Part shown: one piece after another, positions 8,433-17,826 of the stretch
Layout: every line of letters starts with the position of its first letter
Numbering within the stretch: position 1 is the first letter of the stretch
Assembly (NCBI GenBank): GCA_022447545.1
Contig: JAKVBI010000029.1
Coordinates: 1 to 64,000 of the forward strand
DNA: 64,000 bases
Reading direction: 5' to 3'
Source of the DNA: Myxococcota bacterium
GTDB taxonomy: Bacteria > Myxococcota_A > UBA9160 > SMWR01
Notes under the pieces: model-generated
Seen by the model: only the letters and a program-made list of their open reading frames with translations
Told to the model about the DNA's origin: nothing
Databases searched by the model: none
Translations under genes and position numbers: made by a program

Positions 8433-10106
8433 GTGAACGCAGCGCTACTGGCCATCATCACCTTCGCGCTGTTCCTCCTGGCCTACCGGTTCTACTCGGC
8501 GTTCCTCGCCCGACGGATCTTCGCTCTGTCCGACGACGAACCGGTCCCGTCCCAACAGTTCGAAGACGGCATCGACTATGTACCCACCCGGCTCAGTGTT
8601 CTCTGGGGGCACCACTACACCTCCATCGCCGGCGCGGCGCCCATCGTCGGACCCGCCATCGCTGTGATCTGGGGTTGGCTCCCGGCCCTGGTCTGGGTCG
8701 TGCTCGGGACCATCTTCATGGGTGCGGTTCACGACTTCGCAGCTCTCGTGATCAGCCTTCGGAACCGAGGGCGTTCGATCGGTGAAGTCGCTGGTGAGGT
8801 CCTGGGCACTCGAATCCGCACGCTCTTCCTGCTCATCATCTCCTTCCTGATCTGGATCGTGCTGGCGGTGTTCGCCTTCATCATCGGCACCCTCTTCGTA
8901 TCGAACCCCGGTGCCATCTTCCCGATCAACATGCAGATCGTGGTGGCTCTGATCCTCGGCTGGTGGTTCCACCGCGACGGAGGAAAAGTCTTCTGGCCTT
9001 CGATGGTGGGCTACGGGCTGCTGCTCGTCTCCATCTTCTACGGCATCGACTTTGCCGAGGCCTTTCCTGCCATTCGAGAGATCTCGGCCCTCGACTGGGT
9101 CTGGATCCTTCTGATCTACTCCTTCATCGCCTCGGTGCTACCCGTGTGGCTGTTGCTACAACCCCGTGACTATCTGAACTCACACCAGTTGATCACGGGC
9201 CTGACCCTTCTGAGCCTCGGACTGTTCGTCCTCCAGCCCAGCATGCAGGCACCCGTCATCAATCCCTCTCCGGACGGCGCGCCGGCGATGCTGCCGTTCC
9301 TGTTCATCACCATCGCCTGTGGTGCCATTTCGGGCTTCCACGGACTCGTCGCCTCGGGCACGACCTCCAAGCAAATCAGCCGCATGACCGATGCGAGACC
9401 CATCGGCTATGCGGGAATGCTCGGAGAAGGCACCCTCGGCATGCTCGCCGCCATCGCAGCGACGGCCGGCTTTGCCTCGGTCGCGGACTGGAACAGCCAC
9501 TACACGAGTTGGGGCGCAGCCTCCGGGCTCTCAGTAAAACTCGACGCTTTCGTGTCCGGCGGCGCGACCTTCGTGTCAGCCCTCGGAATCCCCCGTGAAG
9601 ACGCCCGAACCTTCATCGCCGTGATGGTGATTGCATTTGCGGCGACCTCCCTGGACACCGGCGCCCGGATTCAGCGGTTGGTGATCGCTGAACTCGCGGA
9701 GTCCTATGGGATCTCGGCACTGACCAATCGCTTTGCAGCGGGCGCATTGGGAATTTCAGCAGCGCTTCTGCTCGCCGTCACCCAGGGAGGCGGTCAGGGC
9801 GGTCTGGTTCTCTGGCCGCTGTTCGGAACCACCAACCAATTGGTTGCTGCCGTGACTCTGTTGGTGGTCTCCGTCTGGCTGAAGCGTCAGGGAAAGCCAA
9901 TCGCGTATACCCTGATCCCCATGCTGTTCGTCGGGTTGGCAACCGTGGTGGCGATGACCCACGAACTCATGGGCTACTTCAGCCGCTTCTCGGACCAATG
10001 GCTGCTGGCGCTGATTGGAGGCTCGATCCTCATCCTCAGCGTCTGGGTCATGCTGGAGGGCCTCAGAATCCTGCTGAAGACACGTTCTGGCCCAACAACA
10101 CCCTGA
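8433..10106 (+). CDS. cstA: Carbon starvation protein CstA-type transporter
   Basis: The protein has about 557 residues and many membrane segments. Family motifs include GIDYVPTRLSVLWGHHYTSIAGAAPIVGPA, of which the HHYTSIAGAAP core is diagnostic, FMGAVHDFAALVISLRNRG, and SGFHGLVASGTTSKQ. CstA proteins take up pyruvate or peptides. GGAGG at 8421-8425 favours the GTG at 8433 (spacing 7) over the GTG at 8427 (spacing 1). The gene ends 25 bases before the oppositely oriented phosphatase gene. It is shorter than E. coli CstA (about 700 residues) and resembles the compact CstA group. Confidence 0.93.
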   Translation: MNAALLAIITFALFLLAYRFYSAFLARRIFALSDDEPVPSQQFEDGIDYVPTRLSVLWGHHYTSIAGAAPIVGPAIAVIWGWLPALVWVVLGTIFMGAVHDFAALVISLRNRGRSIGEVAGEVLGTRIRTLFLLIISFLIWIVLAVFAFIIGTLFVSNPGAIFPINMQIVVALILGWWFHRDGGKVFWPSMVGYGLLLVSIFYGIDFAEAFPAIREISALDWVWILLIYSFIASVLPVWLLLQPRDYLNSHQLITGLTLLSLGLFVLQPSMQAPVINPSPDGAPAMLPFLFITIACGAISGFHGLVASGTTSKQISRMTDARPIGYAGMLGEGTLGMLAAIAATAGFASVADWNSHYTSWGAASGLSVKLDAFVSGGATFVSALGIPREDARTFIAVMVIAFAATSLDTGARIQRLVIAELAESYGISALTNRFAAGALGISAALLLAVTQGGGQGGLVLWPLFGTTNQLVAAVTLLVVSVWLKRQGKPIAYTLIPMLFVGLATVVAMTHELMGYFSRFSDQWLLALIGGSILILSVWVMLEGLRILLKTRSGPTTP

Positions 10107-10131
10107 GACATCGCCAGCGCATTTGGGCCTC

Positions 10132-10707
10132 TTACAAGCGGAGCTGTGAGGCCTTGGCGCGACGCAACTCCGCATTCTCGAGCCAGACATCGGGAAGCAG
10201 GGCCTCGATCACCCCGAAGTGCGCGACCAGAGCGACCCGCAGGCCCGAATGCTCTTCGACGATCTTTGAAACCGCACCGCGCACACGCACGGCGAGTTCG
10301 CTGCGCGTCTCACCCCCAGCGGGGCGAGCTTCTGGATCGCCACCATCGAACACCTGAAGCAGGTCGGGCCAACGCGCTGCAATCTGCGAGCGGTCGAGCC
10401 CACTCCACTCGCCCAGATCGAGCTCGCGCAGTGCGGGTTCGGCCATGGGATCGAGCCCCAGAGCCCGCCCCAGAATTCGTGCCGTCTCCATGGCGCGGCG
10501 GAGGTCGCTGCTGATGAGCACATCCACACGTTCATCGGCGATCTCGGTCGCGAGCGTGTTCACTTGGCTTCGGCCGCGGGTGGACAAAGGCACGTCCTCG
10601 TGTCCCTGCCACAGGCCGAGTTCGTTCCAGGTGGACTCCCCATGGCGAATCAACAGCAGTTCAGTGGAATCCTGATTCACGTGCCTCGCATTCCAGCGGC
10701 CAGCCAC
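10132..10707 (-). CDS. Histidine phosphatase family protein (phosphoglycerate mutase-like)
   Basis: The protein of about 191 residues has the catalytic LLIRHGEST motif (phosphohistidine His), SSDLRRAMETA in the middle, a Glu-rich LRELDLGEWSGLD motif and a second catalytic His in VALVAHFGVIEALL. Members of this branch act as broad phosphatases, alpha-ribazole phosphatases or mutases, and the sequence does not decide which. The GTG at 10707 has GGAGG six bases upstream, which is the best start; longer reading would run into rdgB. It sits 25 bases after rdgB, as the last gene of the amidase-rph-rdgB run. Confidence 0.85.
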   Translation of the reverse strand: MAGRWNARHVNQDSTELLLIRHGESTWNELGLWQGHEDVPLSTRGRSQVNTLATEIADERVDVLISSDLRRAMETARILGRALGLDPMAEPALRELDLGEWSGLDRSQIAARWPDLLQVFDGGDPEARPAGGETRSELAVRVRGAVSKIVEEHSGLRVALVAHFGVIEALLPDVWLENAELRRAKASQLRL

Positions 10708-10732
10708 CCAGCACCTCCGCGGTACAGCGAAC

Positions 10733-11335
10733 TCATTGGCTGGCTGCGATGCGTTCGCAAAGAGCGTCCAGGGCGCGGGCTCTGTGCGAAATCCGATTCT
10801 TCTCTTGTGCCGAGAGCTCCGCCATGGCCAGGTCCGTCCCTTCGACCCCAAAAATCGGGTCATAGCCGAAGCCCCGTGCACCGCGCGGCTCGGTCAGGAT
10901 TCGCCCCGGGCACTCACCACGAGACACAAGGACACCTCCACCCGGGACCACGTAGGCCACCCAACACACGAAGCGCGCGCGCCGGTCCTCACCCTCCAAA
11001 TGAGACATTCGCTCGAGCAACAGCTCGGTGCGCCCCCGATCATCCAGACCCTCGCCTCCGAAGCGAGCCGAATAGACACCGGGGATCCCGTCGAGTGCGT
11101 CCACCTCGAGACCCGAGTCATCCGCCAGAGCCGGCATTCCCACATGAAGTGCCGCGGCTCGAGCCTTGCCAATGGCATTGGCCTCATAGTCGTCACCCTC
11201 CTCGGGAAACGACAGCTCCGGAAACTCTCCCAGTCCACGCAGATCGAAACCTCGACCTGAGAGAATCGCCTGGAACTCCTTCACCTTGCCTGCATTCGAG
11301 GTCGCCAGCACGACCTGGCCATTCGCGTTCCTCAT
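10733..11335 (-). CDS. rdgB: Non-canonical purine NTP pyrophosphatase RdgB/HAM1
   Basis: The 200-residue protein starts QVVLATSNAGKVKEF, the nucleotide-binding start of the family. It carries LADDSGLEVDAL, GIPGVYSARFGG, and near the end GFGYDPIF with SHRARAL. The enzyme hydrolyses dITP, XTP and related NTPs to monophosphates, keeping damaged purines out of nucleic acid. Its ATG overlaps the stop of rph by four bases. The rph-rdgB order is common in bacteria and fits an RNA/nucleotide-quality operon. Confidence 0.96.
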   Translation of the reverse strand: MRNANGQVVLATSNAGKVKEFQAILSGRGFDLRGLGEFPELSFPEEGDDYEANAIGKARAAALHVGMPALADDSGLEVDALDGIPGVYSARFGGEGLDDRGRTELLLERMSHLEGEDRRARFVCWVAYVVPGGGVLVSRGECPGRILTEPRGARGFGYDPIFGVEGTDLAMAELSAQEKNRISHRARALDALCERIAASQ

Positions 11336-12075
11336 GCAGCTCCCGCTGCCCGCGCGATGGCCTCCCGTTGTGCAGCCACCAGATCGGCAATGCCCGCGAG
11401 TCCGAGTGACGTCATGGCGGCGAGTTCTTCGGGCGTAAAGGTTGCTTCCTCGCCCGTGCCCTGCACTTCGACGAACCGGCCCGAACCCGTCGCGACGAGG
11501 TTCATGTCGACGTCAGCACGCGAATCTTCCTCGTAGGGGAGGTCCAGAACGACCTGGCCATCGACCACACCCACCGAGACCGCGGCGACGGCGTCATCCA
11601 GTGGGTTGCTGGCCAGGTCACCCCGCCGCAGGATTCGCTCGACCCCAATGGCCAGAGCGACGTGGGCCCCGGTAATCGAAGCGCAGCGCGTCCCACCGTC
11701 GGCCTGCAGGACGTCGCAGTCGATGTACAGGGTGCGTTCCCCCAGAGCCGCGAGATTCGCCACCGCGCGTTGACTGCGACCGATCAGGCGCTGGATCTCC
11801 ATGGTGCGACCCGAGAGTCGACCGCGCACAGATTCTCGGTCGTTTCGCGTGTCGGTAGAGCCGGGCAACATCGAGTACTCGGCGGTGATCCATCCGCGCC
11901 CACTCCCCTTCAGAAAACGGGGTACCGAGTTGTCTTCACTCACGGTGCACAACACCATGGTGTTCCCCATCTCACACAGCACCGAGGCCAGGGGGTTTTG
12001 AATGTAATCGGGAGTCAGCCGCACGGATCGCAGCTGATCAGGTCTTCTTCCGTCTCTTCTCACTGTGCCTGCCAT
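11332..12075 (-). CDS. rph: Ribonuclease PH
   Basis: The 247-residue protein matches RNase PH in length. It begins with RRDGRRPDQLRSVRL and contains GKGSGRGWITAEYSMLP-type active-site sequence (GSGRGWITAEYSMLPGST), RLIGRSQRAV, and DCDVLQADGGTRCASITGA. The enzyme trims tRNA 3' ends phosphorolytically. The start overlaps the amidase gene's 3' end by 16 bases, and its own stop overlaps the rdgB start by four, so the genes are translationally linked. Confidence 0.97.
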   Translation of the reverse strand: MAGTVRRDGRRPDQLRSVRLTPDYIQNPLASVLCEMGNTMVLCTVSEDNSVPRFLKGSGRGWITAEYSMLPGSTDTRNDRESVRGRLSGRTMEIQRLIGRSQRAVANLAALGERTLYIDCDVLQADGGTRCASITGAHVALAIGVERILRRGDLASNPLDDAVAAVSVGVVDGQVVLDLPYEEDSRADVDMNLVATGSGRFVEVQGTGEEATFTPEELAAMTSLGLAGIADLVAAQREAIARAAGAA

Positions 12076-12848
12076 TTCTTCTCAAAGGCGCGGCCGTACG
12101 CCAACACCGCCTTCACGAGTGCGGATACGACCTGGCGTTGACCGCTCCGGGATCGCATCCATTGTTCATCACTTGGGTGACTCAAGAATCCCACCTCCAC
12201 GAGCACGGCGGGCATCAAGCCATTGAGGACCACGAAGGGAGCCTGCTTCACACCTCTCGATGGCACATCACGCAGCCTGGAAAGTTCGATCTCGGCGATT
12301 CGCGCAAAGCGAACGGACTCCTCCGAAAAAGCTGTCCGCTTCAGGTCACCCAGGATCGCCAGGACCGGGTCCGCGGTGGCATCTTCGCTGGGGGACTCGC
12401 CTCGCAAAGCGCGATTCTCCCTTTTCGCAACACGCTTGGCAGATTCGTCGGTGGCTTCGGCCGCGTAGAAGTAGACCTCCGGACCGTGGGCACTGGCATC
12501 CGTGGAGGCGTTGGCATGAATCGACACGAAGAGGTCCCCGCCGGCGTCGTTCGCGATGGCGAAGCGTCTCTCGAGTGGGACGAAGACATCGTCGCGGCGG
12601 GTGAGGACCACTTGCAATCCCCCCTCCCTCAGGCGTTCCGCCATGCCCTGGGCAATCTGTAGAACGAGGGTCTTCTCCTGGGTCCCCCGCAGTCCGAGAG
12701 CACCCGAATCCCCACCGCCGTGCCCAGCGTCGATGACCACCGTGTCGAATCTCGACGAATCCACCACCGCGGCACCGGGAGCACTCACCAAAACCCACGC
12801 TGCGAGCGCCCAGATGGTGGAAATGCCCGCCCGGGTCACGCGTGCCAA
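12060..12848 (-). CDS. N-acetylmuramoyl-L-alanine amidase (AmiC-type, Amidase_3)
   Basis: The enzyme cleaves the amide bond between N-acetylmuramic acid and the stem peptide in peptidoglycan. Zinc-site motifs are visible: VVIDAGHGGGDSGA (His), the Glu of the early helix (RGTQEKTLVLQIA), SIHANAS (second His) and a late VLVEVGFLSHPSDE (catalytic Glu). A hydrophobic N-terminus (ISTIWALAAWVLVSAPGAAVV) looks like a signal peptide. I propose the TTG at 12848 because GGAGG lies six bases upstream; an ATG at 12932 would add a long non-hydrophobic leader. No AMIN domain is present. It is the first gene of the run ending in the phosphatase. Confidence 0.9.
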   Translation of the reverse strand: MARVTRAGISTIWALAAWVLVSAPGAAVVDSSRFDTVVIDAGHGGGDSGALGLRGTQEKTLVLQIAQGMAERLREGGLQVVLTRRDDVFVPLERRFAIANDAGGDLFVSIHANASTDASAHGPEVYFYAAEATDESAKRVAKRENRALRGESPSEDATADPVLAILGDLKRTAFSEESVRFARIAEIELSRLRDVPSRGVKQAPFVVLNGLMPAVLVEVGFLSHPSDEQWMRSRSGQRQVVSALVKAVLAYGRAFEKKWQAQ

Positions 12849-13020
12849 GATCCACCTCCCATGGTCGCGGACGGTAGTGCAGCCCTCGAGACCGCGCCCA
12901 CCTGTGAGCTCGCCCGCCCACCCTCGAGCCACGGCACATCCGGCGGGTTCGGAACCTGGGAGACCCTTGTTGACAGCGAACCCCTACCCATGCGAACACA
13001 GGCCTCTTCAAGGAGAACCC

Positions 13021-13806
13021 ATGGCAAACGATGATGACCAAGACATCGTTCTGGTCGAAATCGACGACCGGATCGCAACCGTCACACTCAACCGACCCGA
13101 GCGACGTAATGCGCTATCTCGCGCCCTCTATCGCCGCATCCCAGCGGTGCTTGCTGAACTGGACGAACGCCCCGAAGTGGAGGCCTTGATCCTCACAGGC
13201 AGCGATCCCGCTTTCTGCGCTGGCGTCGACCTCAAGGAACTTTCCGAACCTCTCCCGCCGGCGGGCCCGGGAGGGAGGAGTTCGTGGAGGGGCCCAATCC
13301 CTCCGCTCTCGACCCCCCTCATCGGTGCGATCAACGGTGTTGCCGTGACTGGGGGACTCGAATTTGCACTGGCCTGCGATTTCTTGGTGGCTTCCGAACG
13401 AGCCGCCTTTGCAGACACCCATGCGCGGGTGGGCATCATGCCCGGAGATGGCTTGACTGTGCGGCTCGCCGAAGCCGTCGGCCTTCGCCGGGCCAAGGAG
13501 ATGAGTGTGACGGGCAATTTCGTCTCCGCTTCCGAAGCCCTGAAGATTGGTCTGGTCAATCATGTGGTGCCCCACGAGGAGTTGCTGCCCTTCACGCGCT
13601 CCCTGGCCCAAGACATCTTGTCGAACGATCGCCGGGGCGTGATCCAGATGCTCTCCACCTACGACCAGGTCACGGACACCACAGCCGACGAAGGTTGGCA
13701 GATCGAAGACCGCATCAGCCGCGGTTGGCAGGGCGGCGACATCGACCCCGACGAAATCGCGCGCCGGCGCGGGCAGATCATGGAACGCGGTCGAAAACAG
13801 ATCTGA
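13021..13806 (+). CDS. Enoyl-CoA hydratase/isomerase family protein
   Basis: The 261-residue protein has the crotonase fold: VTLNRPERRNALS near the N-terminus, the oxyanion-hole segment DPAFCAGVDLKEL, and INGVAVTGGLEFALACDFLVAS. In the second half ADTHARVGIMPGDGLTVRL holds the region of the second catalytic Glu, but that position reads MPGDG, so the catalysis may differ from the two-Glu hydratases. Substrate is unknown. The ATG at 13021 is preceded by AGGAG with suitable spacing. A TTGACA at 12971-12976 could be a -35 box, but I see no good -10. No other fatty-acid gene is adjacent. Confidence 0.9.
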   Translation: MANDDDQDIVLVEIDDRIATVTLNRPERRNALSRALYRRIPAVLAELDERPEVEALILTGSDPAFCAGVDLKELSEPLPPAGPGGRSSWRGPIPPLSTPLIGAINGVAVTGGLEFALACDFLVASERAAFADTHARVGIMPGDGLTVRLAEAVGLRRAKEMSVTGNFVSASEALKIGLVNHVVPHEELLPFTRSLAQDILSNDRRGVIQMLSTYDQVTDTTADEGWQIEDRISRGWQGGDIDPDEIARRRGQIMERGRKQI

Positions 13807-13827
13807 GGCTGGTTTCGATTCGAGCAA

Positions 13828-14670
13828 TCAGGAGCGACGGCGTCCGGGAGGCCGCGACTGGAGATCGAGCAGATCCCCTACGGTTCGCGCAAGGCTCTGG
13901 GAGAGCGCAATCTCCAGCAGCTCGACCAGAACCCGAGCCGTTGCGCGAGCGTCTCCGAGAGCACGGTGACGAGCCCGGTTCGAAACCCCGAAGTGTGCGC
14001 ACACATGGTCGAGGTTGTAGCGACCGATCTCAGGCGCCAGACGGCGCGCCAGCTTGATGGTACACAGGACCGGGACAGGCGCCGAGACGAGCCCCACACG
14101 TCCCATACCCTCTTCGAGCATGCGCGTGTCAAATCGAGCGTTGTGAGCGACCAGAGGGGCTCCAGGAGACGCCGCAAGCCAGCGCTGAAACCCCCTCAAA
14201 GCCGTGACCGCGTCGGGCGCATCGCCGAGCATCGTGTCATCGATGCCAGTGATCTCGGTGATCCTCCGGGGTGTCGGGACGTCAGGGCGAATGAGCGTCT
14301 GAAACTCCGACACACAGGACAGGGCCTGAACGCGTACGGCTCCGATTTCGAGAATTTCACTGTCCTCTGCCGACAAGCCCGTCGTTTCCAGGTCCACCAC
14401 GCAGAGTTCCGCGTGCTCCAACGCCACGTGCGCCACCGCCGCTTCTTCGGCCGGTCGAAGCCGTGCTGGCTCGATCGGATCCCGCAACTGGTCCTCGGGA
14501 AGTCCCAGGATCGACCCCACGATGCGACGGGCCAGGGGAACACTGACCGGCGCATCGAGAGACAGCAGGCTCTGCGCCAACTCGGGGAGGGCCACCGGGA
14601 GTCCGCGCTTGCGAAACCCCTCGAGGGTTCGCAGTACCAGGGGACCCGGCGGTTGAACGAACTCTCCCAT
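13828..14670 (-). CDS. DnaQ-like 3'-5' exonuclease (DEDDh family)
   Basis: The 280-residue protein carries the DEDDh exonuclease motifs: VVDLETTGLSAEDSEILEIGAV (first Asp and Glu), VAHNARFDTRML (Asp of motif II) and HRALGDARATARVL (His and Asp of motif III). This is the DNA polymerase III epsilon/PolC-exonuclease group, but the roughly 100-residue N-terminal extension, with no recognised domain, separates it from the minimal epsilon subunit. It probably trims single-stranded DNA or RNA ends. I chose the ATG at 14670 because sequence further upstream is low-complexity and lies across the divergent VWA gene's start region. Confidence 0.88.
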   Translation of the reverse strand: MGEFVQPPGPLVLRTLEGFRKRGLPVALPELAQSLLSLDAPVSVPLARRIVGSILGLPEDQLRDPIEPARLRPAEEAAVAHVALEHAELCVVDLETTGLSAEDSEILEIGAVRVQALSCVSEFQTLIRPDVPTPRRITEITGIDDTMLGDAPDAVTALRGFQRWLAASPGAPLVAHNARFDTRMLEEGMGRVGLVSAPVPVLCTIKLARRLAPEIGRYNLDHVCAHFGVSNRARHRALGDARATARVLVELLEIALSQSLARTVGDLLDLQSRPPGRRRS

Positions 14671-14766
14671 CGTTCTTCGATCTCGAACGGCAGCGCCTGG
14701 ACCCGAGCGGTCCACGACCCGCAGCTGAAGCTGGCACGAGGGGGATCGAAAAGTTACCACACGGCA

Positions 14767-16863
14767 ATGCCGCGGGGGTCGCGGCGAGTCGCCGAGGCCT
14801 CCTTTCCGCGAGGGTGCCCCTTGTTCTCTGCCGGGATTCATTGCCGCATCACGGCGTCGCTGGTCATTTCCCTTCTTTGCACCGGCGTCGCGGCGGCAAA
14901 GCCACTCCCCGAGGTCACTCGGCCCACCCTGGTCGTGGAAGGGAAACGGCAACAGAGCGGCCTGGCGTTCTTTCTGCGCACCGAGAACGCGGGGGTCGTC
15001 GCCATCGGAACCGCCCACTCCTTCGACCTGGCCGATTTGGCGAGTGCCGGTGCCGTCACCTTCGAACCCGTAACGGGTGGTCCGAGCCTGGCCCGCGCAG
15101 GAAAACTCGCAGCTCCCCCTGGCCTGGCCTTCAACGCACCGGGCGGCTCGATCGATCAGGACTTCCTCGTCTACGCACTCGACCCCCCGGAGCCTCAGGC
15201 CAGGATCTTCACCGCAGACTCCCAGCACCGGCTCGCGGTGGGCGAGCAGGTCCGCATCGTCGGTGGCGGAGACAGCGGAGAGCTCGCCATGAGCGGGCTG
15301 GTCGCGGAGAGTCAGCAGGGAAGAATCGAAGTCGAGTTGCTGGGCGAGCCCGAGCTACGGGGATGGGGAGGGGCCCCGATCGTGTCCGAACGCTCGGGAC
15401 AGGTGGTCGGGATCCTGCAAGCAACGCGCCGGGCACGCGGAGCCGAATGGGTCGTGGGAACACCGATTCGAAGCATCTTGCGGGTTCTGGACACCCCGTT
15501 GGCAGGGGGGGCTGGCCAGCCCCTGGAAGAATTCGGCGAACTTGCGACGCTGCGCGTCCCCAGCCCCTCTCCCTCGGCCAGAGCGACCGATACAAAACTG
15601 TTGGACCAAGCCCCGGAACGAGCGGGCGTCCGAATTCGGGTCGACTACCCACCCAACGGCGCGATCATCGCGCATTCGCCGTGTGGCACGTTCGTCTCCG
15701 GCCGAGCCTCCTCGCGACAGGGCGACCTCCGACGCTTCGACGTCGTATTCGTTTTGGACGTCTCGGGCTCGACCTTCGACGCGACGGGTGTCGACATCAA
15801 CGCCAACGGAATCGTAGGAAAGAACATGAACTCCCCGGGTGGCGTTTTTTCCGCCGAGCACTCGGACCCGGGCGACTCCATCCTCGCTGCGGAGGTTGCG
15901 GCAGCGCGAGAAATCCTCCGCCAACTCGACCCCCGAAGCACGAGAGTGGCACTGGTCACCTTTTCGAGCACTTCGTCGTCGATCGGCATGCTCCGGAATT
16001 TCGCGAACACCCGCCGTCACGCCGAAACCATCAAACCTTTGACGCGAAGCCACGAGCAGATCGAAAGCGCCCTCGATGACCTGCTGGAAAGCACTCCCGT
16101 GGGCGAAACCCATATCGCAGCCGGCCTCGATCAAGCCACCATCGAACTTCTAGGCCTCCGGGGCTCGCTATCGAGAGAAGATTCGAAGAGCGAAAAGATC
16201 GTCTTCTTCTTCACCGATGGTCAACCCACCCTGCCCTACGGGCCGGAGCAGATGGGCAGGAACGTGGCGGAGACGATCGCCGCAGCCGACCGGGCCCGGA
16301 GGGGGAACGTCACGGTCCACACCTTCGCGATCGGCCCAGAAGCTCTCGCAGGACCGATCGCCACCATCGAGATGGCGAATCGTACTGGCGGGACCTTCAC
16401 GCCCGTAAGGCACCCGGGCGAATTGGTCGAAGTCGTGGATGCCGTGGAGTGGCCCTCCCTACGAGCCGTCCATGTCCGAGACACCGAAAGTGGGAGAAGC
16501 GCCCGGTACCTCGAAGTCGATGAAGACGGGGTCTTCTCGGCGCTGGTCGAGACGAAGCCCGGGCAGAACGATGTGGAGATCCGCGCGGGTGCGGATGACG
16601 GAACCCAGACACGAGTCACCCTCTCGGTCCGGGTCGCGGATGGAGTGGCGCCGACCCCGATCCCCGAACGGTTGGCTCCACGGCGAAACCTCCTGCTGGA
16701 ACGCTGCCTCGAGGACATCCGGAACCGCAGGCTCACGCGCGAGCGGGAGATGGAGGAATCCGTGCGCAGAGAGTTGCTCCTCGAAATCGAACGAGAGCGC
16801 GCTCGAGCCCGCGACCGCGCCGCAGAGCAGCGGCGGCGCCTCGAACTCGAAGTCGAACGCTGA
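14767..16863 (+). CDS. Exported VWA-domain protein with degenerate trypsin-like N-terminal domain
   Basis: About 698 residues from an ATG at 14767. The start is uncertain because no clear ribosome site precedes it. A hydrophobic stretch at residues 28-45 looks like a signal peptide. Residues 50-245 resemble a trypsin/HtrA-like domain: GTAHS (His84) and IDQDF (Asp130-132), but the serine loop reads GWGGAP (199-204), so the nucleophile appears lost. A VWA domain follows with a complete metal site: DVSGS at 331-335, TPVGETHIAAG and FFTDGQPT. The C-terminal 70 residues are Arg/Glu-rich and probably a coiled coil. The role is likely adhesion or scaffolding in the envelope. The transglutaminase-like lipoprotein gene converges on it. 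Confidence 0.8.
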   Translation: MPRGSRRVAEASFPRGCPLFSAGIHCRITASLVISLLCTGVAAAKPLPEVTRPTLVVEGKRQQSGLAFFLRTENAGVVAIGTAHSFDLADLASAGAVTFEPVTGGPSLARAGKLAAPPGLAFNAPGGSIDQDFLVYALDPPEPQARIFTADSQHRLAVGEQVRIVGGGDSGELAMSGLVAESQQGRIEVELLGEPELRGWGGAPIVSERSGQVVGILQATRRARGAEWVVGTPIRSILRVLDTPLAGGAGQPLEEFGELATLRVPSPSPSARATDTKLLDQAPERAGVRIRVDYPPNGAIIAHSPCGTFVSGRASSRQGDLRRFDVVFVLDVSGSTFDATGVDINANGIVGKNMNSPGGVFSAEHSDPGDSILAAEVAAAREILRQLDPRSTRVALVTFSSTSSSIGMLRNFANTRRHAETIKPLTRSHEQIESALDDLLESTPVGETHIAAGLDQATIELLGLRGSLSREDSKSEKIVFFFTDGQPTLPYGPEQMGRNVAETIAAADRARRGNVTVHTFAIGPEALAGPIATIEMANRTGGTFTPVRHPGELVEVVDAVEWPSLRAVHVRDTESGRSARYLEVDEDGVFSALVETKPGQNDVEIRAGADDGTQTRVTLSVRVADGVAPTPIPERLAPRRNLLLERCLEDIRNRRLTREREMEESVRRELLLEIERERARARDRAAEQRRRLELEVER

Positions 16864-16917
16864 CCCACACTCGAGCGGGTGCACCCCAATCGCACGGGGT
16901 CGAAATTCGCGTAAGGC

Positions 16918-17637
16918 TCAGCCGGAGATGCGAAGTCGGTTGAGAACCGTGTAGTCCCGATCCTCGGTAAACACCTTCACGGGGGCCCAATCAGGCAATT
17001 CCGACATCTTCCGCATTCCTTTGGTCATTGCCCCGGTAGGATCGATCACCCAGGGGTCCGAGGGATCTTCGAACCAGAGGGTCACCATGTGATGCTGATC
17101 GTCGGACCGCCGATAGACGACCGCGCGGTAGATGTTCTCCTCTCCAAACCCCAGATCTCTGAGAAGGTGGAAGGTGAGCAGTTCGAGACCGTCACAATCG
17201 TCGCCGTTGGTCTGGAGCGTTTCTTCGAAGGTGGCCCAGTGGTCGATGGCACCATCTTCGATGTAGTGATCCAGAGCTTGGCTCTGGATCCACTCGACCA
17301 ACCCCCGAGCCAGGTCCTGCCGCTGGGCCGCGCGAAAGGACTCGTACTTCTCTCGCAGTTCGGTGCTCGGTGAATCGGGCGTGGCATCAACGCGGGAATC
17401 CACGGTCGCGCTCGAAACCGCGGCGAGTTCGCTGCGCGTGTGATCGCGTTTCTCCCTCAGCTGCCAGCGCTCGATCTTCCGACTCCAGGCCTCACCGGGA
17501 GCCGGACGCTCGAAATACCGGTAATCCACAGGGGCCTCGACTTGTGGCGCGCTCACGCACCCCAGGCCCATGAGGAGAACCCCGCCCAAAAGGACAGACT
17601 TCGCCCCGCACCGAGTCTCGTGTGCCAATACCCCCAT
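16918..17637 (-). CDS. Transglutaminase-like cysteine peptidase, predicted lipoprotein
   Basis: The protein has about 239 residues. The N-terminal hydrophobic run ends in MGLGC, an imperfect lipobox (Gly at -3), so a lipid anchor is likely rather than certain. The C-terminal half has the cysteine-protease/transglutaminase triad: Cys in NGDDCDGLELL, His in DQHHMVTLWFE and Asp in WVIDPTG. This matches the BTLCP group of bacterial transglutaminase-like cysteine proteinases, often linked to surface adhesins. I favour the ATG at 17637 because it gives a normal-length signal peptide; an ATG at 17721 would add 28 residues. It converges with the VWA gene 54 bases away. Confidence 0.75.
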   Translation of the reverse strand: MGVLAHETRCGAKSVLLGGVLLMGLGCVSAPQVEAPVDYRYFERPAPGEAWSRKIERWQLREKRDHTRSELAAVSSATVDSRVDATPDSPSTELREKYESFRAAQRQDLARGLVEWIQSQALDHYIEDGAIDHWATFEETLQTNGDDCDGLELLTFHLLRDLGFGEENIYRAVVYRRSDDQHHMVTLWFEDPSDPWVIDPTGAMTKGMRKMSELPDWAPVKVFTEDRDYTVLNRLRISG

Positions 17638-17826
17638 CCCAGCCAGACTATCGGCACGGAGATTTATAAACTTAGGCGCAAGTCTCAGGGAACCCATACG
17701 CAGCTGCACACGCATGAGCAATTTCGAGACACAAGACGCGCAACTGCAAGGCAGCTTGCCTACAGCTGAAAAGCACTTCGCAAATCCCGAAACGAGGTCG
17801 GGATCTCGGCAGCGGTCACCCGCCCT

